The notes beneath the pieces are model-generated. The model did not search any database and was not told the origin of the DNA. It was given only the letters and a program-made list of their open reading frames with translations. A stretch of DNA of 43,733 nucleotides, from positions 1-43,733 of the forward strand of contig CALFSV010000367.1 in the NCBI GenBank assembly GCA_937916485.1, given 5' to 3'. How positions within the stretch are numbered: position 1 is the first letter of the stretch; the number at the start of each line of letters is the position of its first letter. Shown piece after piece: positions 7,699 to 15,789 of the stretch. A program made the position numbers and the translations under genes. This DNA comes from an uncultured Paracoccaceae bacterium. Lineage in GTDB: Bacteria; Pseudomonadota; Alphaproteobacteria; Rhodobacterales; Rhodobacteraceae.

Positions 7699-9084
7699 AT
7701 GCCCGCAGCTTTTGCCCCCGCCACAGTGAACGCCATCCCCACCAGCCTAGTCACGCCAGAGGGGCTGCCCACCCTCATGCGGGGATTGGCCTTGCCGGCA
7801 CGAACATGGCTGGAGGCACAGGGCTTCGGGGCGAAGGCCGGTCAATGCGTGACCTTGCCATCCAGCGAAGGGACGATTGGGGCCGCTATCGTCGGTCTGG
7901 GTGACGCCAACGACCAGCGCCGGGGGCGGTTTCTGGCTGCGAGTGCCGCCAGCCGTTTGCCTGCCGGCATTTACCGTATCGCAGAAGCCCCCCCGGGCAC
8001 ATCTTTGGACGAAGTGGCCCTTGGCTGGCTGCTCGAAAGCTACCGTTTTGACCGCTACCGTAGCCAAAGCCCAGTGAAGGCCCAACTGGTTGCCCCCGAC
8101 GGTATCGACGCCACCCGGATCAGTGCCATAGCCGAGGGGGAAGCGCTGACCCGCGACCTGATCAACACGCCCGCCAGCGATTTGGGCCCCGCCGACGTCG
8201 AAGCTGCGGCCAGGACCCTCGCCGAAAGGTTCGGGGCTACGGTTGATGTGACGACGGGTGACGCCCTGATCGGTGCCAACTTTCCGCTGATCCACACGGT
8301 CGGCCGTGCGGCGGCGGCCCATCGGGCGCCGCGATTGATCGACATGCGCTGGGGGGGCACCGGGCCCCGGCTGACACTTGTCGGCAAGGGGGTCTGCTTT
8401 GACACCGGCGGCCTAAATATCAAGCCAGGCAGCTCCATGGGACTGATGAAGAAGGACATGGGTGGCGCGGCGACGGTCCTGGGGCTGGCCCATATGATCA
8501 TGGCTCTCGGACTGCCCCTCAGGTTGCGGGTGCTGATCCCGGCTGTCGAAAACGCCATTGCCGGGGATGCCTTCCGCCCGCAGGATATCCTCACCTCCCG
8601 CAAGGGGCTCACGGTTGAGGTTAACAACACCGACGCCGAAGGGCGCCTGGTTCTGGCCGATGCCCTTGCGCTGGCAGGCGAAGAGGAGGCAGAGCTGACG
8701 ATCTCGATGGCGACCCTGACCGGCGCAGCCCGCGTGGCGGTAGGGCCGGATCTGGCCCCTTTCTTTACCGATGACGAATCCGCCGCCAGCGCCATCAGCA
8801 TGGGCGGAGCGGCGGTTGCCGACCCGGTCTGGCGTCTGCCTTTCCACACACCCTATGACGCGATGATCGAACCCGGGATGGCCGACCTTGACAACGCACC
8901 GTCGGGGGGAATGGCAGGCTCAATCACAGCGGCGCTTTTCCTGCGTCGGTTCGCGCCGGCCCGCTATGTCCATTTCGATATCTACGGCTGGCAACCGGCC
9001 GCAGCCCCCGCCCGACCCAAGGGGGGCGTCGGCCAGGGGGCACGGGCGGTGCTGCAGGCGCTTCCTGATCTGCTGAACCTCTGA
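7699..9084 (+). CDS. M17 leucyl aminopeptidase family protein
   Basis: A 461-residue metallopeptidase that removes N-terminal residues from peptides in the cytoplasm. The metal-binding block GKGVCFDTGGLNIKP, KKDMGGAA and the family signature NTDAEGRLVLADAL are all present, with the PAVENAI segment between them. The ATG at 7699 follows a GAGGAA; the open frame from 7540 overlaps the previous gene and is not conserved. It is somewhat shorter than E. coli PepA, mainly in the N-terminal domain. The NlpC/P60 gene starts one base after its stop, so the two are probably co-translated in peptide and muropeptide turnover. Confidence 0.95.
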   Translation: MPAAFAPATVNAIPTSLVTPEGLPTLMRGLALPARTWLEAQGFGAKAGQCVTLPSSEGTIGAAIVGLGDANDQRRGRFLAASAASRLPAGIYRIAEAPPGTSLDEVALGWLLESYRFDRYRSQSPVKAQLVAPDGIDATRISAIAEGEALTRDLINTPASDLGPADVEAAARTLAERFGATVDVTTGDALIGANFPLIHTVGRAAAAHRAPRLIDMRWGGTGPRLTLVGKGVCFDTGGLNIKPGSSMGLMKKDMGGAATVLGLAHMIMALGLPLRLRVLIPAVENAIAGDAFRPQDILTSRKGLTVEVNNTDAEGRLVLADALALAGEEEAELTISMATLTGAARVAVGPDLAPFFTDDESAASAISMGGAAVADPVWRLPFHTPYDAMIEPGMADLDNAPSGGMAGSITAALFLRRFAPARYVHFDIYGWQPAAAPARPKGGVGQGARAVLQALPDLLNL

Positions 9085-9085
9085 C

Positions 9086-9907
9086 ATGGACCGACGACTG
9101 ACACCCGCCAACGGCCGGGTCGCTGACCTGTCACTCGCCGGTCAGGTCCAGGCAGACAGCTACCTTGCCGGCCATCCCGCGCGGATCAATGCCCCTGTCA
9201 TAGACCTTTGCCCGACCGAGGGGGGGCACCGGGACCGACAGCTGATCTGGGGCGACAGCGTCACAGTCTACGAACGGCGCGGCGGCTATGCCTTTGTCCA
9301 GTCTCACAAGGATGGCTATGTCGGCTATGTGGCCGAGGCCGGGCTGGCAGAGGCCCGCGACGCCACGCATTTCGTCAGCAGCCCGGCCACGCATCTCTAT
9401 GCCGACGAGGATATCAAGTCGCCCGACTTGGCGGCCCTCAGCTTCGGATCGCGGCTGCTTGTCACGGCAGAGCGGCGCAAATTCTGGGAAACCCCTGACG
9501 GCTTCGTGCCAAAATCGCATCTGCGCGCCCTCGACCGGCCCTTTGCCGACCCGGTGACGGTGGCACAGCTGTTCTTCGGGGCCCCCTACCTCTGGGGGGG
9601 CAACTCGATCCGTGGGATCGATTGCTCCGGGCTGGTCCAGGCTGCCCTTCTGGCCTGCGGCGTTGCCTGCCCCGGTGACAGCGACTTGCAGCGGGAAAGC
9701 CTCGGGACCGTACTACCGGATGACGCGGCCCCCGTCCGGGGCGATCTCTACTTCTGGCGTGGTCACGTCGGGCTTCTTGTCGACCCGGACACCCTCCTGC
9801 ACGCAAATGCCCATCACATGGCCGTCGCCTACGAACCGATTACCAAGGCGATCGCCCGGATTGCCGCCCAGGACGGAGGCCCGGTGCTGACCCGCAAAAG
9901 GCTCTGA
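9086..9907 (+). CDS. NlpC/P60 family peptidase with SH3-like domains
   Basis: A 273-residue protein. Residues ~25-150 contain two bacterial SH3-like stretches (WGDSVTVYERRGGYAFVQ and GSRLLVTAERRKFWETPDGFVP), then the NlpC/P60 cysteine-peptidase domain with YLWGGNSIRGIDCSGL (Cys180) and RGHVGLLV (His227). Relatives cleave peptide stems of cell-wall fragments, typically between D-Glu and diaminopimelate. No signal peptide is evident, which fits cytoplasmic recycling of muropeptides as in dipeptidyl-peptidase VI types. It starts one base after the aminopeptidase, so they share an mRNA and probably a pathway. Exact bond specificity is inferred. Confidence 0.88.
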   Translation: MDRRLTPANGRVADLSLAGQVQADSYLAGHPARINAPVIDLCPTEGGHRDRQLIWGDSVTVYERRGGYAFVQSHKDGYVGYVAEAGLAEARDATHFVSSPATHLYADEDIKSPDLAALSFGSRLLVTAERRKFWETPDGFVPKSHLRALDRPFADPVTVAQLFFGAPYLWGGNSIRGIDCSGLVQAALLACGVACPGDSDLQRESLGTVLPDDAAPVRGDLYFWRGHVGLLVDPDTLLHANAHHMAVAYEPITKAIARIAAQDGGPVLTRKRL

Positions 9908-9910
9908 CAC

Positions 9911-9946
9911 GCGCTTTTTCTTGCCAGAAATATTCCCCCCGGAGGG
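9911..9946 (+). repeat. Dispersed ~35-bp intergenic repeat, copy 1
   Basis: The element reads CGCTTTTTCTTGC, two variable bases, AAATATTCC, then GGAGG, and starts four bases after the NlpC/P60 stop. It matches the copy at 13105 over about 34 positions with a few differences. The position directly after a stop suggests a 3'-UTR element, perhaps a terminator or processing site. Confidence 0.65.
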
Positions 9947-9977
9947 TCCCGTCCCCCCAACAAGGCCGTCCGCCGGG

Positions 9978-10340
9978 CTATTCGACCACTCGGATCAACC
10001 GACGCTCAAGCACCCTCAGAACCTGGCCCAGATCGTTGCCACGCTTGAGAACCTGTCCTTCCATCCCGATCACCGCATATTGGCCTTGCTTCAGGCGAAG
10101 CTTGGGACGCTTCTCGATCCGGTAAAGCGGGTTCTCGGCCGTGCGGCGAAAGACAGAAAACACAGCCACTTCGCGCAGACAGGAGATACCGTAGTCGCGC
10201 CATTCGCCAGCGGCCACCATGCGACCATATAGGGACAGTATGGGCCCCAACTCGGTTCGGTGAAAGGCGACCTGATCAGGTATGGCGTGCGGGGTGAGGG
10301 GGACCGGAGGAAGCATGTTCATACTCAAGACTTGCGCCAT
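9978..10340 (-). CDS. DUF2794 domain-containing protein
   Basis: A 120-residue protein with the segment VAFHRTELGPILSLYGRMVAAGEWRDYG, then NPLYRIEKRPKLRLKQGQYAVI and GQVLKRGNDLGQVLRVLERRL, the hallmark of DUF2794, a small alphaproteobacterial family of unknown function. No membrane segment or signal is seen. Three possible starts exist (10340, 10322, 10316) and none has a clear ribosome-binding site, so the first seven residues are uncertain. It is convergent with the NlpC/P60 gene and stands apart from the I78 lipoprotein gene upstream. Confidence 0.85.
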   Translation of the reverse strand: MAQVLSMNMLPPVPLTPHAIPDQVAFHRTELGPILSLYGRMVAAGEWRDYGISCLREVAVFSVFRRTAENPLYRIEKRPKLRLKQGQYAVIGMEGQVLKRGNDLGQVLRVLERRLIRVVE

Positions 10341-10473
10341 TCCGGGAGCAAATCAAGGACCTGGCGGCGTCCGGGCAAACAAACCGATCGTTTGGTGAAT
10401 CCAGCGCACAGGCTGACCACAGATGTGGCAAGGTGGCACAGGGTTGTCCAAAGATGGTCCTTCCCCGATCGCC

Positions 10474-10755
10474 TCAGCCGCAAAACAAGCGGACGATGCG
10501 TTCATCCGGCCCAATCTCGATGTTCAGGCGCTCCGCACGGTAATCCATCGTCATTGGCTGACCGGGTCGCAGGATGCGGATCTGCCGCATGATCAACTCG
10601 CGTTCTAGCGCCGTCGCGGGGGCTCCGATCAAATGGGCATAGGGGGCAGCTTCACAGCTGTCAGCCTCCGGTGCAGGCAGCTGAGGGGGCGGCGCAATGG
10701 GTTGGGTGGCACAACCTGCGACCCATATCAGGGCAAGGCAAATAAATCGCTTCAT
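10474..10755 (-). CDS. I78 family peptidase-inhibitor lipoprotein
   Basis: A 93-residue precursor. The first 15 residues form a lipoprotein signal (MKRFICLALIWVAGC) with lipobox VAGC, so the mature protein is acylated at Cys15. The body carries the I78 pattern: Cys34, YAHLIG, IRILRPGQPMTMDYRAERLNIEI and a terminal RIVRLFCG. Family members inhibit serine peptidases; here it would face the periplasm. The start at 10755 was chosen because the signal peptide begins there; the frame continues upstream without conserved sequence. It is divergent from frmA with about 90 bases between. Confidence 0.85.
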   Translation of the reverse strand: MKRFICLALIWVAGCATQPIAPPPQLPAPEADSCEAAPYAHLIGAPATALERELIMRQIRILRPGQPMTMDYRAERLNIEIGPDERIVRLFCG

Positions 10756-10848
10756 CGGATGATCATGGCAGCAGGAGATGGCCACGGTAAAGGTTGAACT
10801 CGCACGCAATTTGCCCGAACCTGCGCGAAACTGAAATTGGAGGACCCC

Positions 10849-11979
10849 ATGCGTACCAAAGCCGCCGTCGCCGTTGCCGCGGGCAAACCGCTCGAAGTCA
10901 TGGAGGTCAACCTCGCTGGACCCAAGCCGGGAGAAGTCCTGGTCGAGATCAAGGCAACAGGCATCTGCCACACAGATGAATTCACCCTGTCCGGGGCCGA
11001 TCCCGAAGGCATGTTTCCAGCCATTCTTGGCCATGAAGGGGCTGGTGTCGTGCTCGCGGTCGGCGCGGGCGTCACCTCGCTCAAGCCGGGTGATCATGTC
11101 ATCCCGCTTTACACGCCTGAATGCCGTGAATGCCCGTCCTGCCTGTCGCGCAAGACCAATCTGTGCACCTCGATCCGGGCGACACAGGGCCAGGGGTTGA
11201 TGCCCGATGGCACGTCACGCTTTACCACGCTCGATGGTGATCCGATCCTGCACTACATGGGCTGCTCGACCTTCGCCAATCACACCGTCCTGCCCGAGAT
11301 TGCTCTGGCCAAAGTCCGCGAGGACGCGCCCTTCGACAAGATCTGTTACATCGGCTGCGGCGTTACCACTGGCGTCGGTGCCGTGATCAACACCGCACAG
11401 GTCGAAGAAGGGGCGACAGCCGTTGTCTTCGGTCTTGGCGGCATTGGTCTCAATGTCATTCAGGGGCTGCGTCTTGCAGGGGCTGACATGATCATCGGTG
11501 TCGATATCAACCCGGACCGGAAGGCCTGGGGCGAACGGTTCGGCATGACCCATTTCGTCAATCCCAAAGAGATCGGCGAGGATATCGTCCCCTATATCGT
11601 CAACATGACGAAACGGCGGGGCGATATGATCGGTGGGGCCGACTACACCTTTGACTGCACCGGCAACGTGACCGTCATGCGTCAGGCCCTCGAATGCAGC
11701 CACCGGGGCTGGGGCGAATCGATCATCATCGGCGTGGCGCCTGCCGGGGCCGAAATCTCGACCAGGCCGTTCCAGCTGGTGACGGGACGGGTCTGGAAAG
11801 GCACCGCTTTCGGCGGGGCGCGGGGCCGGACCGACGTTCCAAAGATCGTCGACTGGTACATGGAGGGCAAGATCGAGATTGATCCCATGATCACCCACAC
11901 CCTGGCACTTGAAGACATCAACAAGGGCTTCGATCTGATGCACGCGGGGGAATCGATCCGGTCCGTCGTCGTCTACTAG
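10849..11979 (+). CDS. frmA: S-(hydroxymethyl)glutathione dehydrogenase / class III alcohol dehydrogenase
   Basis: A 376-residue zinc enzyme oxidising S-hydroxymethylglutathione, the spontaneous adduct of formaldehyde and glutathione, to S-formylglutathione with NAD+. Catalytic zinc ligands lie in TGICHTD (Cys40) and GHEGAG (His62); the structural zinc lobe has Cys92, 95, 98 and 106; the NAD fold has FGLGGIGLNVIQG. The ATG at 10849 is preceded by GGAGGA, and a TTG at 10837 is rejected. The partner hydrolase is at 16752, not adjacent. S-nitrosoglutathione reduction is a known second activity of the family. Confidence 0.96.
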   Translation: MRTKAAVAVAAGKPLEVMEVNLAGPKPGEVLVEIKATGICHTDEFTLSGADPEGMFPAILGHEGAGVVLAVGAGVTSLKPGDHVIPLYTPECRECPSCLSRKTNLCTSIRATQGQGLMPDGTSRFTTLDGDPILHYMGCSTFANHTVLPEIALAKVREDAPFDKICYIGCGVTTGVGAVINTAQVEEGATAVVFGLGGIGLNVIQGLRLAGADMIIGVDINPDRKAWGERFGMTHFVNPKEIGEDIVPYIVNMTKRRGDMIGGADYTFDCTGNVTVMRQALECSHRGWGESIIIGVAPAGAEISTRPFQLVTGRVWKGTAFGGARGRTDVPKIVDWYMEGKIEIDPMITHTLALEDINKGFDLMHAGESIRSVVVY

Positions 11980-11984
11980 GGGAG

Positions 11985-12006
11985 GGTGGGTTGAAACCCA
12001 CCTTAC
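11985..12006. repeat. Palindromic intergenic repeat, divergent copy
   Basis: Arms GGTGGGTT and AACCCACC flank a GA loop, followed by TTACC, matching the right half of the palindrome at 32893. It lies six bases after the frmA stop and contains the TTG proposed as the start of the next gene. Confidence 0.65.
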
Positions 12007-13100
12007 CAGACAGGCTCGAGGCGCTGGTGCCGGCACTGGCGCCTCCCTATGCATTGTGTGGGGTTGGACTCGCCGTAGGCGCCGCAGTGCCACAGTACTA
12101 CATTGCAAACGCGCCCGGGATCAGCGCCACGCCCAATACCCTGTTCAGGGCGGCCTCGATCTCCAAGATTGTCACGGCCCGGACCCTGGACCGGGTCGCC
12201 CAAAGCGCAGGGTTGGGGGCCGAATTCCTGAACGACGACATCGGGTCCCATCTGGGGTTTCGGCTGAGCAACCCGCATTGGCCGGACCGCCCGATCACAA
12301 TCGGGCAGGTGGCCAGCCATTCGTCCGGGCTTTGCGACGACGCGGGCTACAGCCTGCCCGCGGGCCAACCCATCGCAGAGTGGTTCGAGGAGGTCGGAAG
12401 CGGCTGCTTTCTGGCTCATCCGCCGGGCACATTCTTCACCTATGCCAATCTCGGCTACCTCCTTCTTGCGGCCGTTTGCGAGGCTATCGGGGCAGAACCG
12501 TTTGATATCCTTGCCAGACAGCAGGTCCTCTACCCCTTGGGTATCGAAGGCGGATTCAACTGGTCCGGCGTGCCAGCCCCACGTCGCGAGGATCGGCTTG
12601 CCACGTACCGGCAGGACAATGGCGCCCTTGTGCCGCAGATCGACAGCGCCGTTGCCCGCGAAGGGATCAGCGACCCTGAGGGCAACCCTGCGCTCAGCGC
12701 GCCGTACCAGCTTCACCTAGACGTCACGCAACTCTCGCCGCAAGGCGGCATGCGGCTGTCCTTGCAGGGGGCGCTTGCCCTTGCCCGGTCGCTGGCCAAC
12801 GAACCTGCCCAACGGCTCTGGACACCTTCTATGGGTCCGGGCGACTACAGCAACGGCATCTTCGAAAGCTACGGGATGGGCCTGCAAATCCTTGACAACC
12901 CGGCCTTCTATCCCCGGCCGCTCATCGGTCATTTTGGCAACGCCTATGGCTTCCTCGGCGGGGTCTGGTATGACAGGGAAAGGAACGCCGGATTTGCATA
13001 CGCCTTGAATGGCGCACCCATCGATGCTCCGGATGACAGCCTGATGGCCGAGGAACACGCGCTCTTCACAGCAATCGGCGCACATATCGACAAGGGCTGA
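11991..13100 (+). CDS. Beta-lactamase-fold serine hydrolase (family S12)
   Basis: A 369-residue protein of the class C beta-lactamase/DD-peptidase superfamily. The nucleophile motif SISK (Ser56 to Lys59), the YAN motif in FTYANLGYLLL and a late HFGNAYG block in place of the usual KTG are seen. Related enzymes act as DD-peptidases, esterases or amidases; no signal peptide is seen, which argues against a true periplasmic beta-lactamase. The start is uncertain: TTG 11991 follows AGGGGAGGG but lies inside a palindromic repeat, and the next in-frame GTG at 12027 is an alternative. It is 11 bases after frmA, possibly read through from it. Confidence 0.85.
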   Translation: MKPTLPDRLEALVPALAPPYALCGVGLAVGAAVPQYYIANAPGISATPNTLFRAASISKIVTARTLDRVAQSAGLGAEFLNDDIGSHLGFRLSNPHWPDRPITIGQVASHSSGLCDDAGYSLPAGQPIAEWFEEVGSGCFLAHPPGTFFTYANLGYLLLAAVCEAIGAEPFDILARQQVLYPLGIEGGFNWSGVPAPRREDRLATYRQDNGALVPQIDSAVAREGISDPEGNPALSAPYQLHLDVTQLSPQGGMRLSLQGALALARSLANEPAQRLWTPSMGPGDYSNGIFESYGMGLQILDNPAFYPRPLIGHFGNAYGFLGGVWYDRERNAGFAYALNGAPIDAPDDSLMAEEHALFTAIGAHIDKG

Positions 13101-13104
13101 CGCC

Positions 13105-13140
13105 CGCTTTTTCTTGCTCCAAATATTCCCGCCGGAGGCA
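13105..13140 (+). repeat. Dispersed ~35-bp intergenic repeat, copy 2
   Basis: Second copy of the element at 9911, again with CGCTTTTTCTTGC, AAATATTCC and CCGGAGG, starting about five bases after the stop of the serine hydrolase gene. Both copies share orientation relative to the upstream gene. Confidence 0.65.
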
Positions 13141-13185
13141 TCCGCACCCTCCATCTGCTCCGGCTCCGCAAAGGAACGATCCCAA

Positions 13186-13926
13186 ATGCCAGACGCCAGA
13201 CGCCCCCTGCTTGCCGTGCTCATCGATGCGGACAACACATCCCCGAAACATGCCGGTGCCATCTTCGAAGAGATCGCCGGACTTGGCGAAGCCTCGGTCA
13301 GGCGCTGCTATGGCGACTTTTCCTCTCAACAAATGGCCGGATGGAACCGTGTTCAAGCCGAACACGGGATGGTGCCGCATCACTCCCCCGCCAACACGGT
13401 CGGCAAGAACTCTTCCGACATCTCTCTGGTGATCGACGCGATGGATATCCTCCATACCGGTCGCTTTGACGGTTTCGTGCTGGTGTCGTCCGACAGCGAT
13501 TTCACTCGGTTGGCCAGCCGGATCCGAGAGCAGGGGCTGGACGTCTACGGAATTGGCCAGAAAAAGACGCCCGAGGCGTTCCGCAAAGCCTGCAAGAGGT
13601 TCATTTTCTTGGAGAACCTTGGTCAGGGCGCCGAGGCTGGTAAACCCGCGCCGATTGCGGTGACGGGGGAAAAACCGCAACCAAAGGCGCAGTCAGCCTC
13701 GTTGCAGGAAGCCCGCGACATCATCCTCAGAGCAATGGACGCGATCGATCAAGAGGACGAGTGGTATGCGCTTGGCCCGCTGGGCCAGTACATCACGGCG
13801 GCCAATCCCGATTTCGACACCCGGACCTACGGGCGCAAAAAACTCAGCGACCTTGTTCAGGACCTGAAGGTGTTTGAAACCAAACGCGGGGACGGCAATC
13901 AATTGCTGGTGCGGCGGATCGATTAG
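13186..13926 (+). CDS. NYN domain protein with C-terminal OST-HTH-like region
   Basis: A 246-residue protein. The N-terminal NYN (PIN-like) nuclease domain shows the conserved acidic residues in LAVLIDADNTSP, NSSDISLVIDAMD and LVSSDSDFTRLASRI. After a linker, residues ~175-245 (ALGPLGQYITAANPDFDTRTYGRKKLSDLV) resemble a LOTUS/OST-HTH RNA-binding fold. Such LabA-like proteins are thought to be RNA nucleases, though bacterial substrates are mostly unknown. The ATG at 13186 has AAGGA upstream; the frame from 13114 reads through the intergenic repeat and is discarded. It stands alone between the serine hydrolase and a TetR gene. Confidence 0.87.
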   Translation: MPDARRPLLAVLIDADNTSPKHAGAIFEEIAGLGEASVRRCYGDFSSQQMAGWNRVQAEHGMVPHHSPANTVGKNSSDISLVIDAMDILHTGRFDGFVLVSSDSDFTRLASRIREQGLDVYGIGQKKTPEAFRKACKRFIFLENLGQGAEAGKPAPIAVTGEKPQPKAQSASLQEARDIILRAMDAIDQEDEWYALGPLGQYITAANPDFDTRTYGRKKLSDLVQDLKVFETKRGDGNQLLVRRID

Positions 13927-13932
13927 ACCTGT

Positions 13933-13955
13933 CGTAAGGTGGGTCCTGACCCACC
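13933..13955. repeat. Palindromic intergenic repeat, partial copy
   Basis: GTAAGGTGGGTC, CT, then GACCCACC, seven bases after the stop of the NYN gene. It is the same family as the perfect copies at 32893 and 37314, but the right outer arm is lost. Confidence 0.75.
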
Positions 13956-13976
13956 GCCCCTGTCTCGTAGCCAGCG

Positions 13977-14603
13977 TCAGGATCTGGGTCCATATCGGGC
14001 CATGAATGTAGCCACCGCCCCGTCGATTACCTTTATCCGTTGTGACTCCGGGATGGTCTTGTCCACCTGAAACACCAAACGCTCCAGCACATCTGCCTTG
14101 CATAGGGCGTGAAACTGGTTGGCGGCCAGGTCGAAATCCTCGATGACCAACTCCCCCCGCTCGACAGCCTCCCGGAAAAAGGCGACCAGTCTGGCGCGGA
14201 TAAGGGCGGGGCCGCTTTGGTAGAATTCGGCCCCCAAAGTTGGAAACCGGTCGCTTTCGCCGACACAGATCCGAAAGATCCGTTGCCCGAAATCCGAAGA
14301 GATGAAAGCCAGGACCTGGGTGGCTGCTTCGCGCAGAATGACATCGACTGGCGCGCTCATATTGACCTTTTCGATCGCCTGATCGGCTTGCCGTCGACAT
14401 TCCACTTTGGCGACCTCCATGAAGAGCATCCGCTTGTCCGGGAAATAGCTGTAAAGTGTGGCTTTGGACACGCCGGCTTTGCGTGCGATATCGTCGACAC
14501 TGGCCCCTTCGAAGCCGTCCGTCAAAAAGACTTCCTTGGCCCCTTCAAGCACCTGGTCGAACTTCCGACCGCGTCGAATTGTATCGCTGGATCCGTCCGG
14601 CAT
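13977..14603 (-). CDS. TetR family transcriptional regulator
   Basis: A 208-residue repressor-type protein. Residues ~10-60 form the TetR helix-turn-helix: VLEGAKEVFLTDGFEGASVDDIARKAGVSKATLYSYFPDKRMLF. The rest is a variable helical ligand-binding domain, so the inducer cannot be told. GGGAGGA lies just before the ATG at 14603. It is divergent from mbfA with about 134 bases between the starts, so it may regulate itself or that interval, but the clearest operator there is the iron-type box next to mbfA. Confidence 0.93.
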   Translation of the reverse strand: MPDGSSDTIRRGRKFDQVLEGAKEVFLTDGFEGASVDDIARKAGVSKATLYSYFPDKRMLFMEVAKVECRRQADQAIEKVNMSAPVDVILREAATQVLAFISSDFGQRIFRICVGESDRFPTLGAEFYQSGPALIRARLVAFFREAVERGELVIEDFDLAANQFHALCKADVLERLVFQVDKTIPESQRIKVIDGAVATFMARYGPRS

Positions 14604-14707
14604 ATTTCCTCCCTGTCCGGTCTTCAGGATAGACCGTTCAGTTCAGTTACGGCAAGAGCACAAGGTCGCGACGTTTCCGGACTTGCCAACCAGCCTGCGC
14701 TTGCTAC

Positions 14708-14726
14708 TTTAGAATTATTCTAGAAA
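14708..14726. promoter_or_regulatory. Irr box (iron control element) before mbfA
   Basis: TTTAGAATTATTCTAGAAA contains the dyad TAGAAT-T-ATTCTA and fits the TTTAGAA...TTCTA pattern described for Irr-binding iron control elements of alphaproteobacteria. It ends 11 bases before the mbfA ATG and abuts its GGAG. Binding there would block transcription or initiation, consistent with Irr repressing mbfA under low iron in Bradyrhizobium and Agrobacterium. Irr itself is not in the window. Confidence 0.7.
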
Positions 14727-14737
14727 GTGGAGCCCCC

Positions 14738-15715
14738 ATGATACCCGGCATCTCCTCCCGTCGCCGTTTCTCTGATCTGTCCGAACAGGAAGTGCTCGCC
14801 CTCGCGATCTCGTCCGAAGAGGATGACGGTCGCATCTACCGTAGCTATGCTCAGCGCGTGCGAGCGGACTACCCGGCCTCGGCCGCTGTGTTCGATGGCA
14901 TGGCGCAAGAGGAGGATGTTCATCGCCAACGCCTGATTGAGTTGCACCAGGCCCGGTTCGGAGATGTCATCCCCTTGATCCGGCGTGAACATGTGGCAGG
15001 TTTTTATGCACGCAGACCGGTCTGGCTTGTCGAAAACCTCAGCCTTGAGGCTATCCGGTCAGAGGTTGAGGCTATGGAGCATCAGGCAGAGGCGTTCTAT
15101 CTGCGCGCGGCCCAAGCCACCCAGGATGCCGATACACGCAAACTGCTTGGCGATCTTGCGGCCGCCGAGGCGGGGCATCAGCGGGCCGCCGACGAACTGG
15201 TTGAAAAGCATCTCGATGACGATACCCGTAGCGAGGAAGATCGTGGCGCCCACCGCCAGTTCATTTTGACCTGGGTTCAACCTGGTCTGGCCGGGCTCAT
15301 GGATGGGTCGGTGTCGACACTCGCCCCGATCTTTGCCACCGCATTTGCCACCCAGGACACCTGGACGACCTTCCTTGTTGGTACTGCAGCCAGCGTTGGT
15401 GCGGGCATTTCCATGGGGTTCACCGAAGCGGCACATGACGACGGGGTTCTGTCCGGCCGGGGAAGCCCGCTGAAGCGGGGCATTGCCTCTGGCGTGATGA
15501 CGACCATCGGTGGGATGGGGCACGCCTTGCCCTATCTGATCCCGCATTTCTGGACTGCGACCACCATCGCAATGATCGTGGTGTTTGTTGAGCTTTGGGC
15601 CATTGCATGGATCCAGAACAAGTTCATGGAAACGCCCTTTATCCGCGCGGCCTTGCAAGTCGTTCTTGGTGGTGCGCTGGTCTTTACGGCAGGTGCCCTT
15701 ATTGGCAGCGGCTAA
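14738..15715 (+). CDS. mbfA: Membrane-bound ferritin A, erythrin-VIT1 fusion iron exporter
   Basis: A 325-residue two-domain protein. Residues 1-155 are a rubrerythrin-like di-iron domain with two ExxH motifs (QEEDVH at 57-62 and EAGH near 145) and further acidic residues. From ~168 a VIT1/CCC1-type membrane domain follows, starting WVQPGLAGLMDGSVSTLAPIFATAFA with about five membrane segments. This fusion is MbfA, known to export iron and protect against iron and peroxide stress in rhizobia. The upstream Irr-type box supports the identification. ATG 14738 has GGAG eight bases before it. Confidence 0.92.
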   Translation: MIPGISSRRRFSDLSEQEVLALAISSEEDDGRIYRSYAQRVRADYPASAAVFDGMAQEEDVHRQRLIELHQARFGDVIPLIRREHVAGFYARRPVWLVENLSLEAIRSEVEAMEHQAEAFYLRAAQATQDADTRKLLGDLAAAEAGHQRAADELVEKHLDDDTRSEEDRGAHRQFILTWVQPGLAGLMDGSVSTLAPIFATAFATQDTWTTFLVGTAASVGAGISMGFTEAAHDDGVLSGRGSPLKRGIASGVMTTIGGMGHALPYLIPHFWTATTIAMIVVFVELWAIAWIQNKFMETPFIRAALQVVLGGALVFTAGALIGSG

Positions 15716-15789
15716 TCCGCGTCCGGCTTTCAAGCGGTTTTAGTCTGTGACACGTTCCGGTTCGTGATCCAACGTGCTAGGGCGCGACC

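Noticed and set aside
11215..12108. Minus-strand frame of 297 codons opposite frmA
   Set aside because: Antisense shadow of a highly conserved gene, with no domain or start signal.
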